Shown in pieces: positions 42,398 to 51,916 of a DNA stretch of 64,000 bases. Both the position numbers and the translations under genes were made by a program. This stretch comes from Deinococcus aquiradiocola (GTDB lineage Bacteria > Deinococcota > Deinococci > Deinococcales > Deinococcaceae): assembly GCF_014646915.1 (NCBI RefSeq), contig NZ_BMOE01000014.1, forward strand, positions 1 to 64,000. The letters run 5' to 3'. A model generated the notes under the pieces. It saw only the letters and a list, made by a program, of their open reading frames with translations. It was not told where the DNA came from and did no database searches. Numbering within the stretch: position 1 is the first letter of the stretch; each line of letters opens with the position of its first letter.

Positions 42398-45216
42398 CAG
42401 TACCTCCATCCGGCCACGGGATCCGTGACGGCGGACCCGGGCGCGCCCGTGAAGCGGAAGCGGTACGTGAACGTGCGTTCAGCGGCGGGCAGGGGGTCGA
42501 GGGTGAGGGTGTTGCTGCCGTCCAGCAGCGTCGCGCCCTGTGGGAGCGGGTCCTGCAGGGTGAAGCCCGCGAGGGCCTGCGCGGCGGTGACGGTGACCTG
42601 CACTCGGTACACGTTGTCCTCGGCGGTCGTGAAGACCTGCTTGCGGACCTGCAGCACGCCGGGGGCCTGGGCAGTGCCCATGCTGAGGGTGGTGTCGCGG
42701 ATCACGTCGACGTTCCCGGCGTTCGGTTGCAGCGCGAAGTCCACGCTGGTGAGGTTGCGGACGTACACGCCGCGGCTGCCGGGGCGACCGCCGTCCTGCG
42801 GGACGGTGAGCGGCTGCTGCGCGACGCTGGACGGGTCGAGCCGCAGTGCCGCGAAGCCCTCGCGGACGCTCCCGAAGTGGTAGCGGCCGGTGGCGTCCGT
42901 CAGGGCGATGCGGCCGTTCGCGAGGATCACGCGGGCGTTCTGGACGGGCACGTCCACGCCCTGGTCGTAGCGGCCGTTGCGCTGCACGTCCTGGAACACG
43001 TACCCGACGATGTCCCCGACCGGCGCGAACAGCAGCGGCGTGATGCGGTTGGTGGCGCTGGCGGACTGCTCGGGAATCTCGGAGCCGTTCGCGGAGATGG
43101 CGCGGGCGATGGCGGTGTTCTGGATGCGGTCGCCGGTCGCGCTCGGCAGGACGCGCGCCTCGAAGATCACCTCGTGCTGCGCGCCGGGCCCGAGTTCCGG
43201 CAGCACCCAGACGTGGTCCGTGCCGGTGATGGTGGGGTCGTTGATGGGCGCGCCGTTGAAGCGGCTGCTGCCGGGAATGTATTCCAGGCCGACCGGCATG
43301 CTGTCCGTGATCTCGACCCTGCGCATGGTGGCGACGGTGGAGGGGTTCCGGACGAGGAAGGTGTACGTGACGATGTCCCCGATGCTGACCTCGGCGGGCG
43401 TGCTGGTCTTGCTGAACACCAGGCTGCCGGAGAAGACGGGCGTGGTGACGGGCGCCGACGGGACCGGCTGCACGAACTCGGTGCTGGTGAGCGTGAAGGC
43501 GTTGCTGATGACCGTGTCGTCCGGCGTGCCGGTCGCGACGCGGGCCGTGACGGTGCGCGTGACGGTCTGCCCGGCGGGGATGGTGCCGATGGTCCACGTG
43601 ACGGTGCCGCCCGCGTAGGTGCCGTTGTCGGACGACAGGTATTCCAGGTGGCTGTCGAGCGGGTCGCTGAGCACGACATTGTGGATGTCGACGGGCAGGG
43701 GGTTCAGGACGGTCAGGGTGTACGTGAGGGTCTCGCCCTGCTTGACGGTGCCGGTGGGGCTGACGGTCTTGGTGAGGCCCGGCTGGCCGATCACGATGTC
43801 GCCCACGCGGTCGAGGGTGGCGTTCTCGGGTGCGCCGCGCGTGCCGCTGACCGTGAGGCGCAGTTCCTCCCAGGGGGTGCCGTTCACGTCCTGCGCGCGG
43901 ATGCTCTGAATGCCGCCCACCTGCGGGGTGAGGCACACCTGGAAGTCGTGCGTGGCGCCGGGCGCGAGCGTGAGGTTCTGACGCATGGGGCTGCCGTCGA
44001 GTTCGAGGAGCTGGGGTTCGGCGGTGCCGGTCGTGACTTCGGCGCGCACGCTGAGGGTGTCGTCGCGGTCCCCGAGGTTCTGCTCGGTGTGCCTGAAGCA
44101 GGTCGTCTGGTTCGCGAAGATCATGTCCTTGGTCTGCAGGTCGTCGCTGCTGAGTTCACCGCCGGGCAGGGCCTGCGCGTTCCCGATCGGGCCGACCGCG
44201 ATGAGGGGCGCGTAGCGCACGTCGACGGTCGCGCCGGTCTGCGTGTCGGGCGTGCCGGGGCTGCTGAGCTGCGCGACGTTGCGGCGCGTGCCGACCTCGG
44301 TGGGGGGCGCGGTGAGGCGGAAGGTCAGGCTGCCGCTCGCGCCGCTGGCGAGACTGTCGAGCCGCCAGCGCAGGCCGATCACGCTGTTCGGTTCGCCGCT
44401 CATCCAGGTGCTGCCGTCGGACGTGAACTCCACACGGCCCGTGGCGGTGCTGGCGCTGCCGGGCACGTACGTGAAGCCCTGCATGTCGGGGGTGTTCAGG
44501 AGGTCCGTGACGATCACTTCGCGGGAGGTGCCGCTGCCGGTGTTGCTCAGGCCGAGGGTCACGCCGACCACGCCGCCCGGCATGACGCGCGCCGCGTCGA
44601 AGCTCTTGCTGAGCGCCAGGGCGGGCGGGTCGGCCACGTCGAGGCGGGCGACGTTGTCGCTGTCGGTCGCGCCGCCCAGGGCCGCCGCGCAGACCGCCGC
44701 GAGGTTCAGGAAGGCCTGACCGCGGCTGCCGTTCTGGGTGCTGGCCCGCACGAGGAGCGCGGCGCTGCCGTCGGCGGGCAGGTCGATGGACGTGACGGCG
44801 GGCTCGTCCGTGTCGATCAGGCCGTTGCCGTTCGCGTCGAGGTGCACGCTCAGGTCGCCGGGCGTGAAGGCGGAACTGCGGTCGGTGGTGGTGCTGAGCG
44901 TGAAGGTGTTGACGGCGTTGCCGGTGTTGCTGAGCGTGTAGTGCAGCGTGGCCGTCTCGGCGGGCAGCAGGTTGACGCTCTGGCCGGGGGCGCTCAGGGT
45001 ACCGTTCGGCAGGACGCTCAGCGAGCAGACCTGCGAGACGACCGTCTGCACGGTGGCGGAGCGGGCGGTGAAGGGAGCGCCGCTGCCGTCGTCACTGACG
45101 CCCTGGAAGGTCGCCTGGTTCTCGATCACGGTGCCGGCCGGAGTTCCGGCAGCGCCTGCCAGACCCAGCAGGGTCACGATCAGGGCCAGCAGGTGGGTTA
45201 GGGGATGGTGACGCAT
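42397..45216 (-). CDS. Secreted DUF11-repeat protein with an SdrD-B-like domain
   Basis: 939 residues. Signal peptide MRHHPLTHLLALIVTLLGLA, then AGTVIENQATFQGVSDDGSG, a start shared with the 658-residue neighbour. Several DUF11 repeats are seen (LALSKSFDAARVMPGGVVG, LTKTVSPTGTVKQGETLTYT, LVFSKTSTPAEVSIGDIVTY), each followed by a VxxTDxxP-like turn. Near residue 730 is an SdrD-B/Cna-B-like domain: GDIVGYVFQDVQRNGRYDQG then TDATGRYHFGSVREG. Such domains are stable beta stalks in surface proteins. It overlaps the giant barrel gene, suggesting joint production. GGAGG lies four bases before ATG 45216. Confidence 0.85.
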   Translation of the reverse strand: MRHHPLTHLLALIVTLLGLAGAAGTPAGTVIENQATFQGVSDDGSGAPFTARSATVQTVVSQVCSLSVLPNGTLSAPGQSVNLLPAETATLHYTLSNTGNAVNTFTLSTTTDRSSAFTPGDLSVHLDANGNGLIDTDEPAVTSIDLPADGSAALLVRASTQNGSRGQAFLNLAAVCAAALGGATDSDNVARLDVADPPALALSKSFDAARVMPGGVVGVTLGLSNTGSGTSREVIVTDLLNTPDMQGFTYVPGSASTATGRVEFTSDGSTWMSGEPNSVIGLRWRLDSLASGASGSLTFRLTAPPTEVGTRRNVAQLSSPGTPDTQTGATVDVRYAPLIAVGPIGNAQALPGGELSSDDLQTKDMIFANQTTCFRHTEQNLGDRDDTLSVRAEVTTGTAEPQLLELDGSPMRQNLTLAPGATHDFQVCLTPQVGGIQSIRAQDVNGTPWEELRLTVSGTRGAPENATLDRVGDIVIGQPGLTKTVSPTGTVKQGETLTYTLTVLNPLPVDIHNVVLSDPLDSHLEYLSSDNGTYAGGTVTWTIGTIPAGQTVTRTVTARVATGTPDDTVISNAFTLTSTEFVQPVPSAPVTTPVFSGSLVFSKTSTPAEVSIGDIVTYTFLVRNPSTVATMRRVEITDSMPVGLEYIPGSSRFNGAPINDPTITGTDHVWVLPELGPGAQHEVIFEARVLPSATGDRIQNTAIARAISANGSEIPEQSASATNRITPLLFAPVGDIVGYVFQDVQRNGRYDQGVDVPVQNARVILANGRIALTDATGRYHFGSVREGFAALRLDPSSVAQQPLTVPQDGGRPGSRGVYVRNLTSVDFALQPNAGNVDVIRDTTLSMGTAQAPGVLQVRKQVFTTAEDNVYRVQVTVTAAQALAGFTLQDPLPQGATLLDGSNTLTLDPLPAAERTFTYRFRFTGAPGSAVTDPVAGWRY

Positions 45217-45435
45217 GAAGCCTCCGGGCGGGGGGACGGGGTAGATGTTGACGGAGTGCGTCTGCCCAACATGGTCCGGATGGAGTTCATCATGCCACTG
45301 CGGCGACGCGGTTGGAGCTGTACATGAAAGGAGTTTCTGGATTTGGGCGGCGCGTGAAGCAAAACGGGAACTGCGAAAGGGGTGGTGCGGGAAAAAGGGT
45401 CGTGCCGAACAGGTGAGGGACTGGTGTGGGGAAAA

Positions 45436-45466
45436 CGGGTGTGCCCCAGGAGGCGGGGCACACCCG
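45436..45466 (-). terminator. Terminator after the 658-residue DUF11 gene
   Basis: CGGGTGTGCCCC and GGGGCACACCCG pair perfectly; on the minus strand TTTTCCCC follows. It separates two parts of the DUF11 locus. Confidence 0.8.
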
Positions 45467-45473
45467 GCGGGGA

Positions 45474-47450
45474 TCAGTTGATCTTGACCTTGAAGGTCAC
45501 GACGAAGCTCTGACCGGGCTTCAGGATGTCGTTGTTGTCGATGGTGTTGTCGTTGTTGCTGTCCACGGCCACTTCGACCTTGGTGGCCGCCGCGAGCGCG
45601 GTGGGCGCGGTGGCGGACCAGGCGCCGGTCCCGCCGACGCGGTAGAGGATCTTGGCGGGCGCCGCGATGGCGGTGGTCGCGCTGATGCTCACGAAGCTGG
45701 TGTTGGTGGGGAGCGTGTCGGACACGATGGCAGCCTTGATGTTGGCGTTGCCGGTGTCCTGGCCGGTGATGCTGTACGTGACGGTGTCACCGGGCTTGGC
45801 GCTCGCGAGGTCCACGGCCTTCACGACGTAGTTGGTGGGCGTGCCGACCTTGGGGATGGTGATGGTGTCGTTGGTGTCGTTCGCCGTGACGCCGGTGGTG
45901 TTGCCGGTGACGCTCTGCGTGACCGGGTACGCGCCGGGGTAGGCGTTGTTGGGGATGCTCACGACGGGGATCAGGCAGTACGTCGCGCCGGGGGCCACGC
46001 TGGGCGTGGCGGTGATGGCGGTGGTGCTGTCGGCCGTGCCGTCGCAGTTCGCGTCGGGGAGGTACGTGACGGGCACCGTGACGCTGCCGGTGGGGGTGCT
46101 GAAGGTGACGGTGCCGGCGGGCGTGAACGCCTCGGGGGCGCCGCCGGTGTTCTTGATCTGCATCGGCACGCTCGTCAGGGTGACGGAGGTGCTGCCGCCG
46201 GGGTTGTTGCCGGCCGGGGTGGGCGCGGTCTGGGTGGGGGTCTGGGTGGCGTCGGGGCCGGTGGCGGTCTTGTCACCGTAGGCGACGCCGGGCAGCAGGA
46301 CCGTGTCGGTGGTGGTGTCGGTCTTGGTGGCGTCGTTGCTGCTCTTGGCCGTGACGGTCACGGTGGGCTGCTTGGTGTTGTCGGTGGTGGTGCTGCCCGC
46401 CGGGAAGGTCACCTCGATGCGGATGTCCTTGCTGGCGCCCGCGGCAATGGTGCCGGTGTCGACGGTGCCGTCGCTGTCGGTGTCGGTCAGGACCGCGCCG
46501 CTCGCGTCGAGGATGCGGACGGTCGCGCCGGCCGGCAGGTTGAGGCTCGCGGCGGTGATGTCGAAGGTGTCGGTGCGGTTACCGGTGTTGGTGATCGTGT
46601 TGGTGAAGGTGACCTTGGTGGTGGTGCTGGTCGCCGGGGCGGTCGAGGTGTCGTTCAGCTCGGCGATGGTGATGCCGGTGGTGGTGGTGGTGTCGGTCGT
46701 ACCGGCGGGCGCGTTGCCGGCCGCGTAGCCTTTCGGGCCGATGACGCCGGCGTCCGTGCGGCTGATGGTCACGAGGTTGGCGTTGTTGCTGTCGGTCGGC
46801 TGCGTGAAGGGCGCGGCGGGCTCGTTGGTGGTGCCGGCCGTGCCGTTCGCCTGGCGCGTGCCGGTGGGGCTGCTGCCGTAGGTCTGGCCGTTGGTGGCGG
46901 TCGTGGGGACGACGTACACCTGGTAGAACTTGACGGACGTGTCCTGGGCGACGCCGCTGATGGTGGTGATGGGGGTGGAGGCCGCGACTTCGGCGGCGCT
47001 CAGCACGCCGTCGCCGCTGGTGTCGGCGCTGGCGGGGTAGTACTTCACGTTCGCGGTGGTGAGTCCCGTTCCGGTACCGCCGACGCTGGGGGTGGTCAGG
47101 GCGTAGCTCTCGCCGTTGACGTTGCCGGTGTTGGTCAGGGTGTACTGGAAGGAGACGGTGTCGCCGGGCTTGATGCTGGTGAGGCTCTGGCCGGGGTTGG
47201 CGTAGTCGGCCGCCTGGGTGGGCGTGGTGCCGGCCGTGGTCTGGTTGGGGGTGATGGTGAAGCTGGGGTTGGGCAGCACGGTCGTGGTGACCGTGTTGGA
47301 GTTGACGGTCGGCTGGGCCACGCCGGCGTCGTCAGCGAAGCTGATCTGGGCGGTGTTGGAGATCGTGGTGCCGGCGGTGGTGCCGGTGGCGCCAGCGGCA
47401 CCGGCGGCCAGGGCGACCATCAGCGAGAGCAGACTCAGGGACTTCTTCAT
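45474..47450 (-). CDS. Secreted Thr-rich DUF11-repeat protein
   Basis: 658 residues. Signal peptide MKKSLSLLSLMVALAAGAAG, then AGTTISNTAQISFADDAG as in the 939-residue neighbour. The rest is built of DUF11-like beta domains very rich in Thr, Val and Ala. Repeated Asp-rich loops recall type III dockerin or calcium sites: SADTSGDGVLSAAE, DTDSDGTVDTG, LPDANCDGTADS and DSNNDNTIDNND. Ends PGQSFVVTFKVKIN. Probably an extracellular structural protein stabilised by Ca2+, which is inference. GAGGAGGAA precedes ATG 47450. Its own terminator follows. Confidence 0.85.
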   Translation of the reverse strand: MKKSLSLLSLMVALAAGAAGATGTTAGTTISNTAQISFADDAGVAQPTVNSNTVTTTVLPNPSFTITPNQTTAGTTPTQAADYANPGQSLTSIKPGDTVSFQYTLTNTGNVNGESYALTTPSVGGTGTGLTTANVKYYPASADTSGDGVLSAAEVAASTPITTISGVAQDTSVKFYQVYVVPTTATNGQTYGSSPTGTRQANGTAGTTNEPAAPFTQPTDSNNANLVTISRTDAGVIGPKGYAAGNAPAGTTDTTTTTGITIAELNDTSTAPATSTTTKVTFTNTITNTGNRTDTFDITAASLNLPAGATVRILDASGAVLTDTDSDGTVDTGTIAAGASKDIRIEVTFPAGSTTTDNTKQPTVTVTAKSSNDATKTDTTTDTVLLPGVAYGDKTATGPDATQTPTQTAPTPAGNNPGGSTSVTLTSVPMQIKNTGGAPEAFTPAGTVTFSTPTGSVTVPVTYLPDANCDGTADSTTAITATPSVAPGATYCLIPVVSIPNNAYPGAYPVTQSVTGNTTGVTANDTNDTITIPKVGTPTNYVVKAVDLASAKPGDTVTYSITGQDTGNANIKAAIVSDTLPTNTSFVSISATTAIAAPAKILYRVGGTGAWSATAPTALAAATKVEVAVDSNNDNTIDNNDILKPGQSFVVTFKVKIN

Positions 47451-47560
47451 GCATTCCTCCTCAGGAATCGGGGTTCAGGTGAACGCGGGGGCAACGGGAC
47501 GAGAGACGACGCAGGGGATGACGGACGCAGCACGCGCGGTGATGCGGGAAGAAAGGAGGA

Positions 47561-48076
47561 TCAGTTGACGCGCACCCGGAAGCTGAGCTTCAGGGACTCG
47601 TCGGCCGCGAGCTGGGCGATGACCCAGCGGACGTTGGTGTACTCGTTGGCGGGCGCAGCGACCTGTTTGGTGACGCTCTTGCCGTTCTCGGTCACGGTGA
47701 CGGTCTTCATGGGCGTCGCGGTGAAGGTCTTGCCGCCGTCGATGCTGTACACCGTGTTCCAGCGGTCGCCGGTGGGGGTGGCGTTTCCGGCGTACACGGT
47801 GCCTTTGGGAACCGGGACGCTGATCACCGAGTTGCGGACGACTTTGGTGGAGACGTTGGTCACGGTGACCTCTTCTCGCAGCACGTCGCCCGGCAGGACC
47901 GTCTTGGGGGAGGGGACCACGGTCTCGACGGCCTTGCCGTTGACGGTGGCGGTCTTGATCCCGTCCTGTGCCAGCGACACCTTGACGGGCGGGGTCGCGG
48001 GTGTGGTCTTGGCGGGCGTCGCCGTCTGTGCGGACGCCGATCCGAGCAGGACCACGATTGTCATGAGCTTCTTCAT
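47561..48076 (-). CDS. Small secreted single-domain DUF11-type protein
   Basis: 171 residues from ATG 48076, with GAGGAGA five bases upstream; a longer in-frame start lacks one. Signal peptide MKKLMTIVVLLGSASAQ. A single DUF11-type beta domain follows: VLREEVTVTNVSTKVVRN, VPVPKGTVYAGNATPTGDRW, DGGKTFTATP and the end TNVRWVIAQLAADESLKLSF then RVRVN. It is the first gene of the locus and could be a minor subunit of the same surface structure. It has no cysteine in the mature part. Confidence 0.8.
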   Translation of the reverse strand: MKKLMTIVVLLGSASAQTATPAKTTPATPPVKVSLAQDGIKTATVNGKAVETVVPSPKTVLPGDVLREEVTVTNVSTKVVRNSVISVPVPKGTVYAGNATPTGDRWNTVYSIDGGKTFTATPMKTVTVTENGKSVTKQVAAPANEYTNVRWVIAQLAADESLKLSFRVRVN

Positions 48077-48513
48077 GTAACTCTCCTCACGTGCTGGTGC
48101 CTCACCAACACAAAGCCGACAGACGCTGGTTGCTGCCAACTTCTGCCGGTCGCGCCACTGGCTCTGCATCCGGCTAGGCGCCCGATTGCGCCGAATGCTT
48201 CATCACCTCAGATTGTCTGGAGCCTTGTGAACCAGTCCTGCGGGTTCGGGCCGTGTTCCCACGCCAGCGCGTGGTGACCACAGTCTGCTGAGACGGGTAT
48301 CACAACAGACTTACAGCCGCAGGACAGGATAGGACAGGTGGGTGAGCCACGGTCACGGGGCGACCCGCATCCACACCCTCTCGGGCGAATGCTCACACAT
48401 TCTAGTGAGTGAGTGTTTTTTCACATCTCCCCGCTGGGGTAAGCCATCTGGCTTAGTGCAGAGATCACACTCCTGTGCCACGGTCCTCTGACGTGCCCCC
48501 CCGCACGATCCGC
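48077..48513. other. Intergenic region between the divergent DUF11 locus and ndk
   Basis: About 440 bases with no supported gene. A 62-codon reading frame on the minus strand (48208-48396) lacks homology. Near 48392-48420, CTCAC-N8-GTGAG is followed by a run of six T on the plus strand, terminator-like but with no known plus-strand gene before it. Promoters for both sides must lie here. Confidence 0.4.
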
Positions 48514-48519
48514 TATGCT
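48514..48519 (+). promoter_or_regulatory. -10 box for leaderless ndk transcript
   Basis: TATGCT nine bases before ATG 48529. Confidence 0.5.
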
Positions 48520-48528
48520 GCTCCCGAA

Positions 48529-48942
<414 letters not shown>

Positions 48943-48951
48943 GCGCCGCCC

Positions 48952-48990
48952 GAAGCGCCCCGCCCGGCCCCGTGCCCGGCGGGGCGCTTC
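48952..48990 (+). terminator. ndk terminator
   Basis: GAAGCGCCCCGCC and GGCGGGGCGCTTC form a perfect 13-bp stem ten bases after the ndk stop. Confidence 0.8.
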
Positions 48991-49014
48991 ACGTGGGCCT
49001 CTCCTCTCCCCTGC

Positions 49015-49020
49015 TACACT
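49015..49020 (+). promoter_or_regulatory. -10 box for leaderless xseB transcript
   Basis: TACACT six bases before ATG 49027. Confidence 0.6.
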
Positions 49021-49026
49021 CCGCGT

Positions 49027-49278
49027 ATGGCCCGTTCCGCATCCAGGTCCCCTGCCCGCCCGGTCAGCTACCGTGACGCCTACGCCGCCCTCACGCGGAT
49101 CGCGACCGAGCTGGAACACAGCGAGCCGGACCTGGACCGCGTCCTGCCGCTCATCGAGGAGGCGCAGGCCGCCTACGCGGTGTGCCGGGGGCGCATCGAG
49201 GCGCTGCAGGCGGCGCTGGGCGAAGAAGCCCTCGCCCCGCAGGACGACCCGGACGAAGATACGGACGAGCAGGACTGA
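49027..49278 (+). CDS. xseB: Exodeoxyribonuclease VII small subunit
   Basis: 83 residues. [32 protein letters not shown] matches XseB, followed by the second helix [16 protein letters not shown] and an acidic tail. XseB is a helical subunit wrapped around XseA for single-strand DNA degradation; xseA is not in the window. Leaderless start inferred. Confidence 0.88.
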   Translation: MARSASRSPARPVSYRDAYAALTRIATELEHSEPDLDRVLPLIEEAQAAYAVCRGRIEALQAALGEEALAPQDDPDEDTDEQD

Positions 49279-49535
49279 ACTGCACCCGGTGGCTTCGGGC
49301 GCACGGCCGCAACAGTCCACCATATATATAGTCCGGCGCGAAGATGAATTCGTGGCCGCCCCCCGGCCCCTGCACGGAAGCCTTCCGCATCCCCGGACCC
49401 GCGGGGCATATCTGTGCTACACTCGTCTACTGAAACCCGCTTCGGCGGGTATGTTCCCGCGTCCGCTGAAGCGCGCTGGGTGACCCGAGGGGAACCCGTG
49501 TCTTCAAAAGTGGGCCGGTGTACGGGAGGAATACG
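49279..49535 (+). other. Leader and promoter region of rplU-rpmA
   Basis: About 257 bases with no gene. CATATATATAGTC (about 49322-49334) is an unusually AT-rich spot. TACACT (49418-49423) is the likely -10 box. The transcript would begin near 49430 with a stable hairpin. Confidence 0.5.
49435..49450 (+). promoter_or_regulatory. UUCG-loop hairpin in the rplU leader
   Basis: ACCCGC-TTCG-GCGGGT, a stem closed by a very stable tetraloop, begins about 12 bases after the TACACT box. It may protect the 5' end or take part in L21-type leader control; the latter is a guess. Confidence 0.45.
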
Positions 49536-49838
49536 ATGTTCGCAGTTATTACGAGCGGTGGCAAGCAGTACCGCGTTTCCGAGGGCGACGTGCTCAAAGT
49601 CGAGAAGCTGAAGGGCGAGGCCGGCGACAAGATCGACCTGACCCCCCTGTTCGTTTCCGGCGACAAGGTCCTGACCGGCAGCGAGGCCGCCAAGTTCGTC
49701 GTGAGCGCCGAAGTGGTCGACCACGGCAAGCACAAGAAGATCTACATCCGCAAGTACAAGAGCGGCATCCAGTACCGCAAGCGGACCGGTCACCGCCAGC
49801 AGTTCACGGCGATCAAGATCGTCGGCATCAAGGGCTGA
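49536..49838 (+). CDS. rplU: 50S ribosomal protein L21
   Basis: 100 residues. [18 protein letters not shown] is the family start, followed by [14 protein letters not shown] and the C-terminal [24 protein letters not shown] rRNA-binding stretch. GGGAGGAA precedes ATG 49536. First gene of the rplU-rpmA-obg group. Confidence 0.97.
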   Translation: MFAVITSGGKQYRVSEGDVLKVEKLKGEAGDKIDLTPLFVSGDKVLTGSEAAKFVVSAEVVDHGKHKKIYIRKYKSGIQYRKRTGHRQQFTAIKIVGIKG

Positions 49839-49992
49839 ACCGCCCGGTTCAAGGGACGCCAGGGCACGCCCGGTCGCTCCTGCGAACATCGGTGAAGTGA
49901 GGGTCTTCCTCACCCCTGAACAAGAACCCCCGAACCCCCCAATCCTGCAGGTCCCGGCACGACGCGGCCGGACCGCACCGAGGTAGACCAAC

Positions 49993-50265
49993 ATGGCACA
50001 CAAGAAAGGCGTAGGTTCGTCCAAGAACGGACGTGACAGCAACCCCAAGTACCTGGGCGTGAAGAAGTTCGGCGGCGAGAAGGTCCTGGCCGGCAACATC
50101 CTCGTCCGTCAGCGCGGCACGAAGTTCCAGGCGGGCGCGGGCGTCGGCATGGGCCGCGACCACACCCTGTTCGCCCTCGTCGAGGGTCAGGTCGTGTTCG
50201 CCAACAAGGGCAACAAGGGCCGCTTCATCAGCGTCCAGGCGCCCGTCGCCGCTGCCGCTGACTGA
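49993..50265 (+). CDS. rpmA: 50S ribosomal protein L27
   Basis: 90 residues. [20 protein letters not shown] gives the conserved N-terminal tail that reaches the peptidyl transferase centre; there is no Firmicutes-type cleaved extension. [20 protein letters not shown] follows. 154 bases after rplU, with a small GTGAGG-CCTCAC hairpin (49897-49913) between. Confidence 0.97.
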   Translation: MAHKKGVGSSKNGRDSNPKYLGVKKFGGEKVLAGNILVRQRGTKFQAGAGVGMGRDHTLFALVEGQVVFANKGNKGRFISVQAPVAAAAD

Positions 50266-50285
50266 GTTCAGCGCAGCCTGAGAGT

Positions 50286-50320
50286 CACAGAGGCCGGGCC
50301 TGCGGGCTTCGGCCTCTGTG
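50286..50320 (+). terminator. rpmA terminator
   Basis: CACAGAGGCC and GGCCTCTGTG pair perfectly and are followed by TTGT, 20 bases after the rpmA stop. Confidence 0.75.
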
Positions 50321-50464
50321 TTGTACAGGGGCGGCACGCGGGACGGAGCGCGGCACCACACACGGCGTCCGTTTCACGATACGGGCGCGCGGGGAGACGC
50401 CGGATGCACCTTCATCCCGCGCACCCCGGATCAATCGGCAGCACCCACAGCAGGCAGGAGAGTC

Positions 50465-51784
50465 ATGGCGTTCAGAGATGTGCTGGAAATCGAGGTACAG
50501 GCGGGACACGGCGGCGACGGAAGCATGAGCTTCCACCGCGCCAAGTACACGCCCAAGGGCGGCCCGGACGGCGGGCACGGCGGCAAGGGCGGCAGCATCA
50601 TGCTGCGCGCCGTGGAGGGCGTGGACAGCCTGGAGCGGCTGCTCGGACGCCGGAAGTTCAAGGCCGAGAACGGCGCGTACGGCGAGGGCCGCCTGCGCCA
50701 GGGCAGTGACGGCACCGACACCGTCATCGACGTGCCGGTCGGCACGACGGCCTTCGACCTCGAGACGGGCCGGGTCGTGGCGGACCTCATCACGGCCGGG
50801 CAGGTCAAGGTCATCGCGCGCGGCGGCTTCGGCGGGCGCGGCAACAGCACCTTCGCGAGCAGCACGCGTCAGGCCCCGCGCTTCGCGGAGCTCGGCACGC
50901 GCGGCCAGTACCGCCGCATCCGGCTGGAGTTGCGCCTGATCGCGGACGTCGGCCTGGTCGGGTACCCGAACGCGGGCAAGTCCAGCCTGCTGAAGGCGCT
51001 CTCGAACGCGAACCCTGCCATCGCCGCGTACCCGTTCACGACCCTCTCGCCCATCCTGGGCGTGGTGGACGACCTGGACCGCGACCGCCGCTTCACGCTG
51101 GCGGACATTCCCGGCATCATCGAGGGCGCCAGCGAAGGCAAGGGCCTGGGCCTGGAGTTCCTGCGGCACATCTCGCGCACGCGCCTGCTGGTGTACGTGC
51201 TGGACGTCACGCAGAACCCCGTGCAGGAACTCGGCGCCCTGCAGGCCGAACTGCGCGCCTACGACCCCACCCTGCTGGACGGGGTGTCGCTCGTGGCGCT
51301 CAACAAGATCGATCTCGTGGACGCCGACCTCGCGCAGCTCGCCGAGGACGAACTGAGCAGCATGGGTCTGCCGGTCATGCAGGTCAGCGCGGGCGAGCAC
51401 CTGAACCTCGACGCGCTCAAGCAGGCGATCTTCGAACTGCTGCCCCCGTACGAACTGTGGGCGCAGACGCACGCGCTGGAAGAAGAGTCCGACGTGCTGC
51501 GCGAAGCTCCCCTCACCATCGACACCCGGATGGACCCGCCCGACAAGAATCGTGGCGTGGAGGAAGGCGGCCCGGTCCGCGTGTGGATCGTGCAGGGCGG
51601 CGGCTTCGAGGACCGCCTGCAGCGCTTCTCGCGTCACCTCGAGGAAGCGTCCGAGTACCTGGGCGGTGTCTTCAAGCGCCAGGGGCTGTACAAGGCCCTG
51701 AAGCAGGTCGGCGCGCAGGAAGGCGACACCATCGAGATCGGACCGCACCGCTTCGAGTACTTCGACGACGAGGACCACGGCTGA
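50465..51784 (+). CDS. obgE: GTPase Obg/CgtA
   Basis: 439 residues. An N-terminal glycine-rich Obg fold ([37 protein letters not shown]), then a GTPase domain with G1 [10 protein letters not shown] (about 165), TLSPILGVV, switch [16 protein letters not shown] and NKIDL. The C-terminal OCT domain is present ([20 protein letters not shown]). It works in late 50S assembly and stress control. GGAGAG lies before ATG 50465. It is the usual neighbour of rplU-rpmA. Confidence 0.97.
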   Translation: MAFRDVLEIEVQAGHGGDGSMSFHRAKYTPKGGPDGGHGGKGGSIMLRAVEGVDSLERLLGRRKFKAENGAYGEGRLRQGSDGTDTVIDVPVGTTAFDLETGRVVADLITAGQVKVIARGGFGGRGNSTFASSTRQAPRFAELGTRGQYRRIRLELRLIADVGLVGYPNAGKSSLLKALSNANPAIAAYPFTTLSPILGVVDDLDRDRRFTLADIPGIIEGASEGKGLGLEFLRHISRTRLLVYVLDVTQNPVQELGALQAELRAYDPTLLDGVSLVALNKIDLVDADLAQLAEDELSSMGLPVMQVSAGEHLNLDALKQAIFELLPPYELWAQTHALEEESDVLREAPLTIDTRMDPPDKNRGVEEGGPVRVWIVQGGGFEDRLQRFSRHLEEASEYLGGVFKRQGLYKALKQVGAQEGDTIEIGPHRFEYFDDEDHG

Positions 51785-51846
51785 CCTCCGCAGGGCCGGG
51801 CACCGTGAATGAACGAATTCCACGGTTTCCGCCGCCCCGCGAGGCG

Positions 51847-51852
51847 TATACT
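51847..51852 (+). promoter_or_regulatory. -10 box upstream of the yqeK unit
   Basis: TATACT seven bases before ATG 51860, which opens an 18-codon frame rather than yqeK itself. Confidence 0.55.
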
Positions 51853-51859
51853 CGGGGCT

Positions 51860-51916
51860 ATGGCGCGGCAGATTTCGGAGCAGATGTTGCGACGGACCCG
51901 CAGGTCCCACGCATGA
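51860..51916 (+). CDS. Possible leaderless 18-codon ORF upstream of yqeK
   Basis: ATG 51860 sits seven bases after a TATACT box, so it would be at or near the 5' end of the RNA. It encodes MARQISEQMLRRTRRSHA and stops at TGA 51914-51916, overlapping the double ATG that starts the HD hydrolase gene. It may couple translation of yqeK, or the whole may reflect a frameshifted longer N-terminus. Confidence 0.4.
   Translation: MARQISEQMLRRTRRSHA

Noticed and set aside
40136..45201. Very long plus-strand reading frames (about 915 and 824 codons) opposite the DUF11 genes
   Set aside because: They are GC-rich antisense shadows with Val/Gly/Arg/Ala-biased translation, no signal peptide or family motif, and no ribosome binding sites, while the minus-strand frames have all of these.
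45198..45461. 87-codon ORF in the spacer between two DUF11 genes
   Set aside because: It overlaps the terminator and the start of the next gene and has only low-complexity Pro/Arg/Ser content.
48208..48396. 62-codon minus-strand ORF with six cysteines
   Set aside because: No ribosome binding site, promoter or family resemblance; the cysteines come from GC-rich codons.
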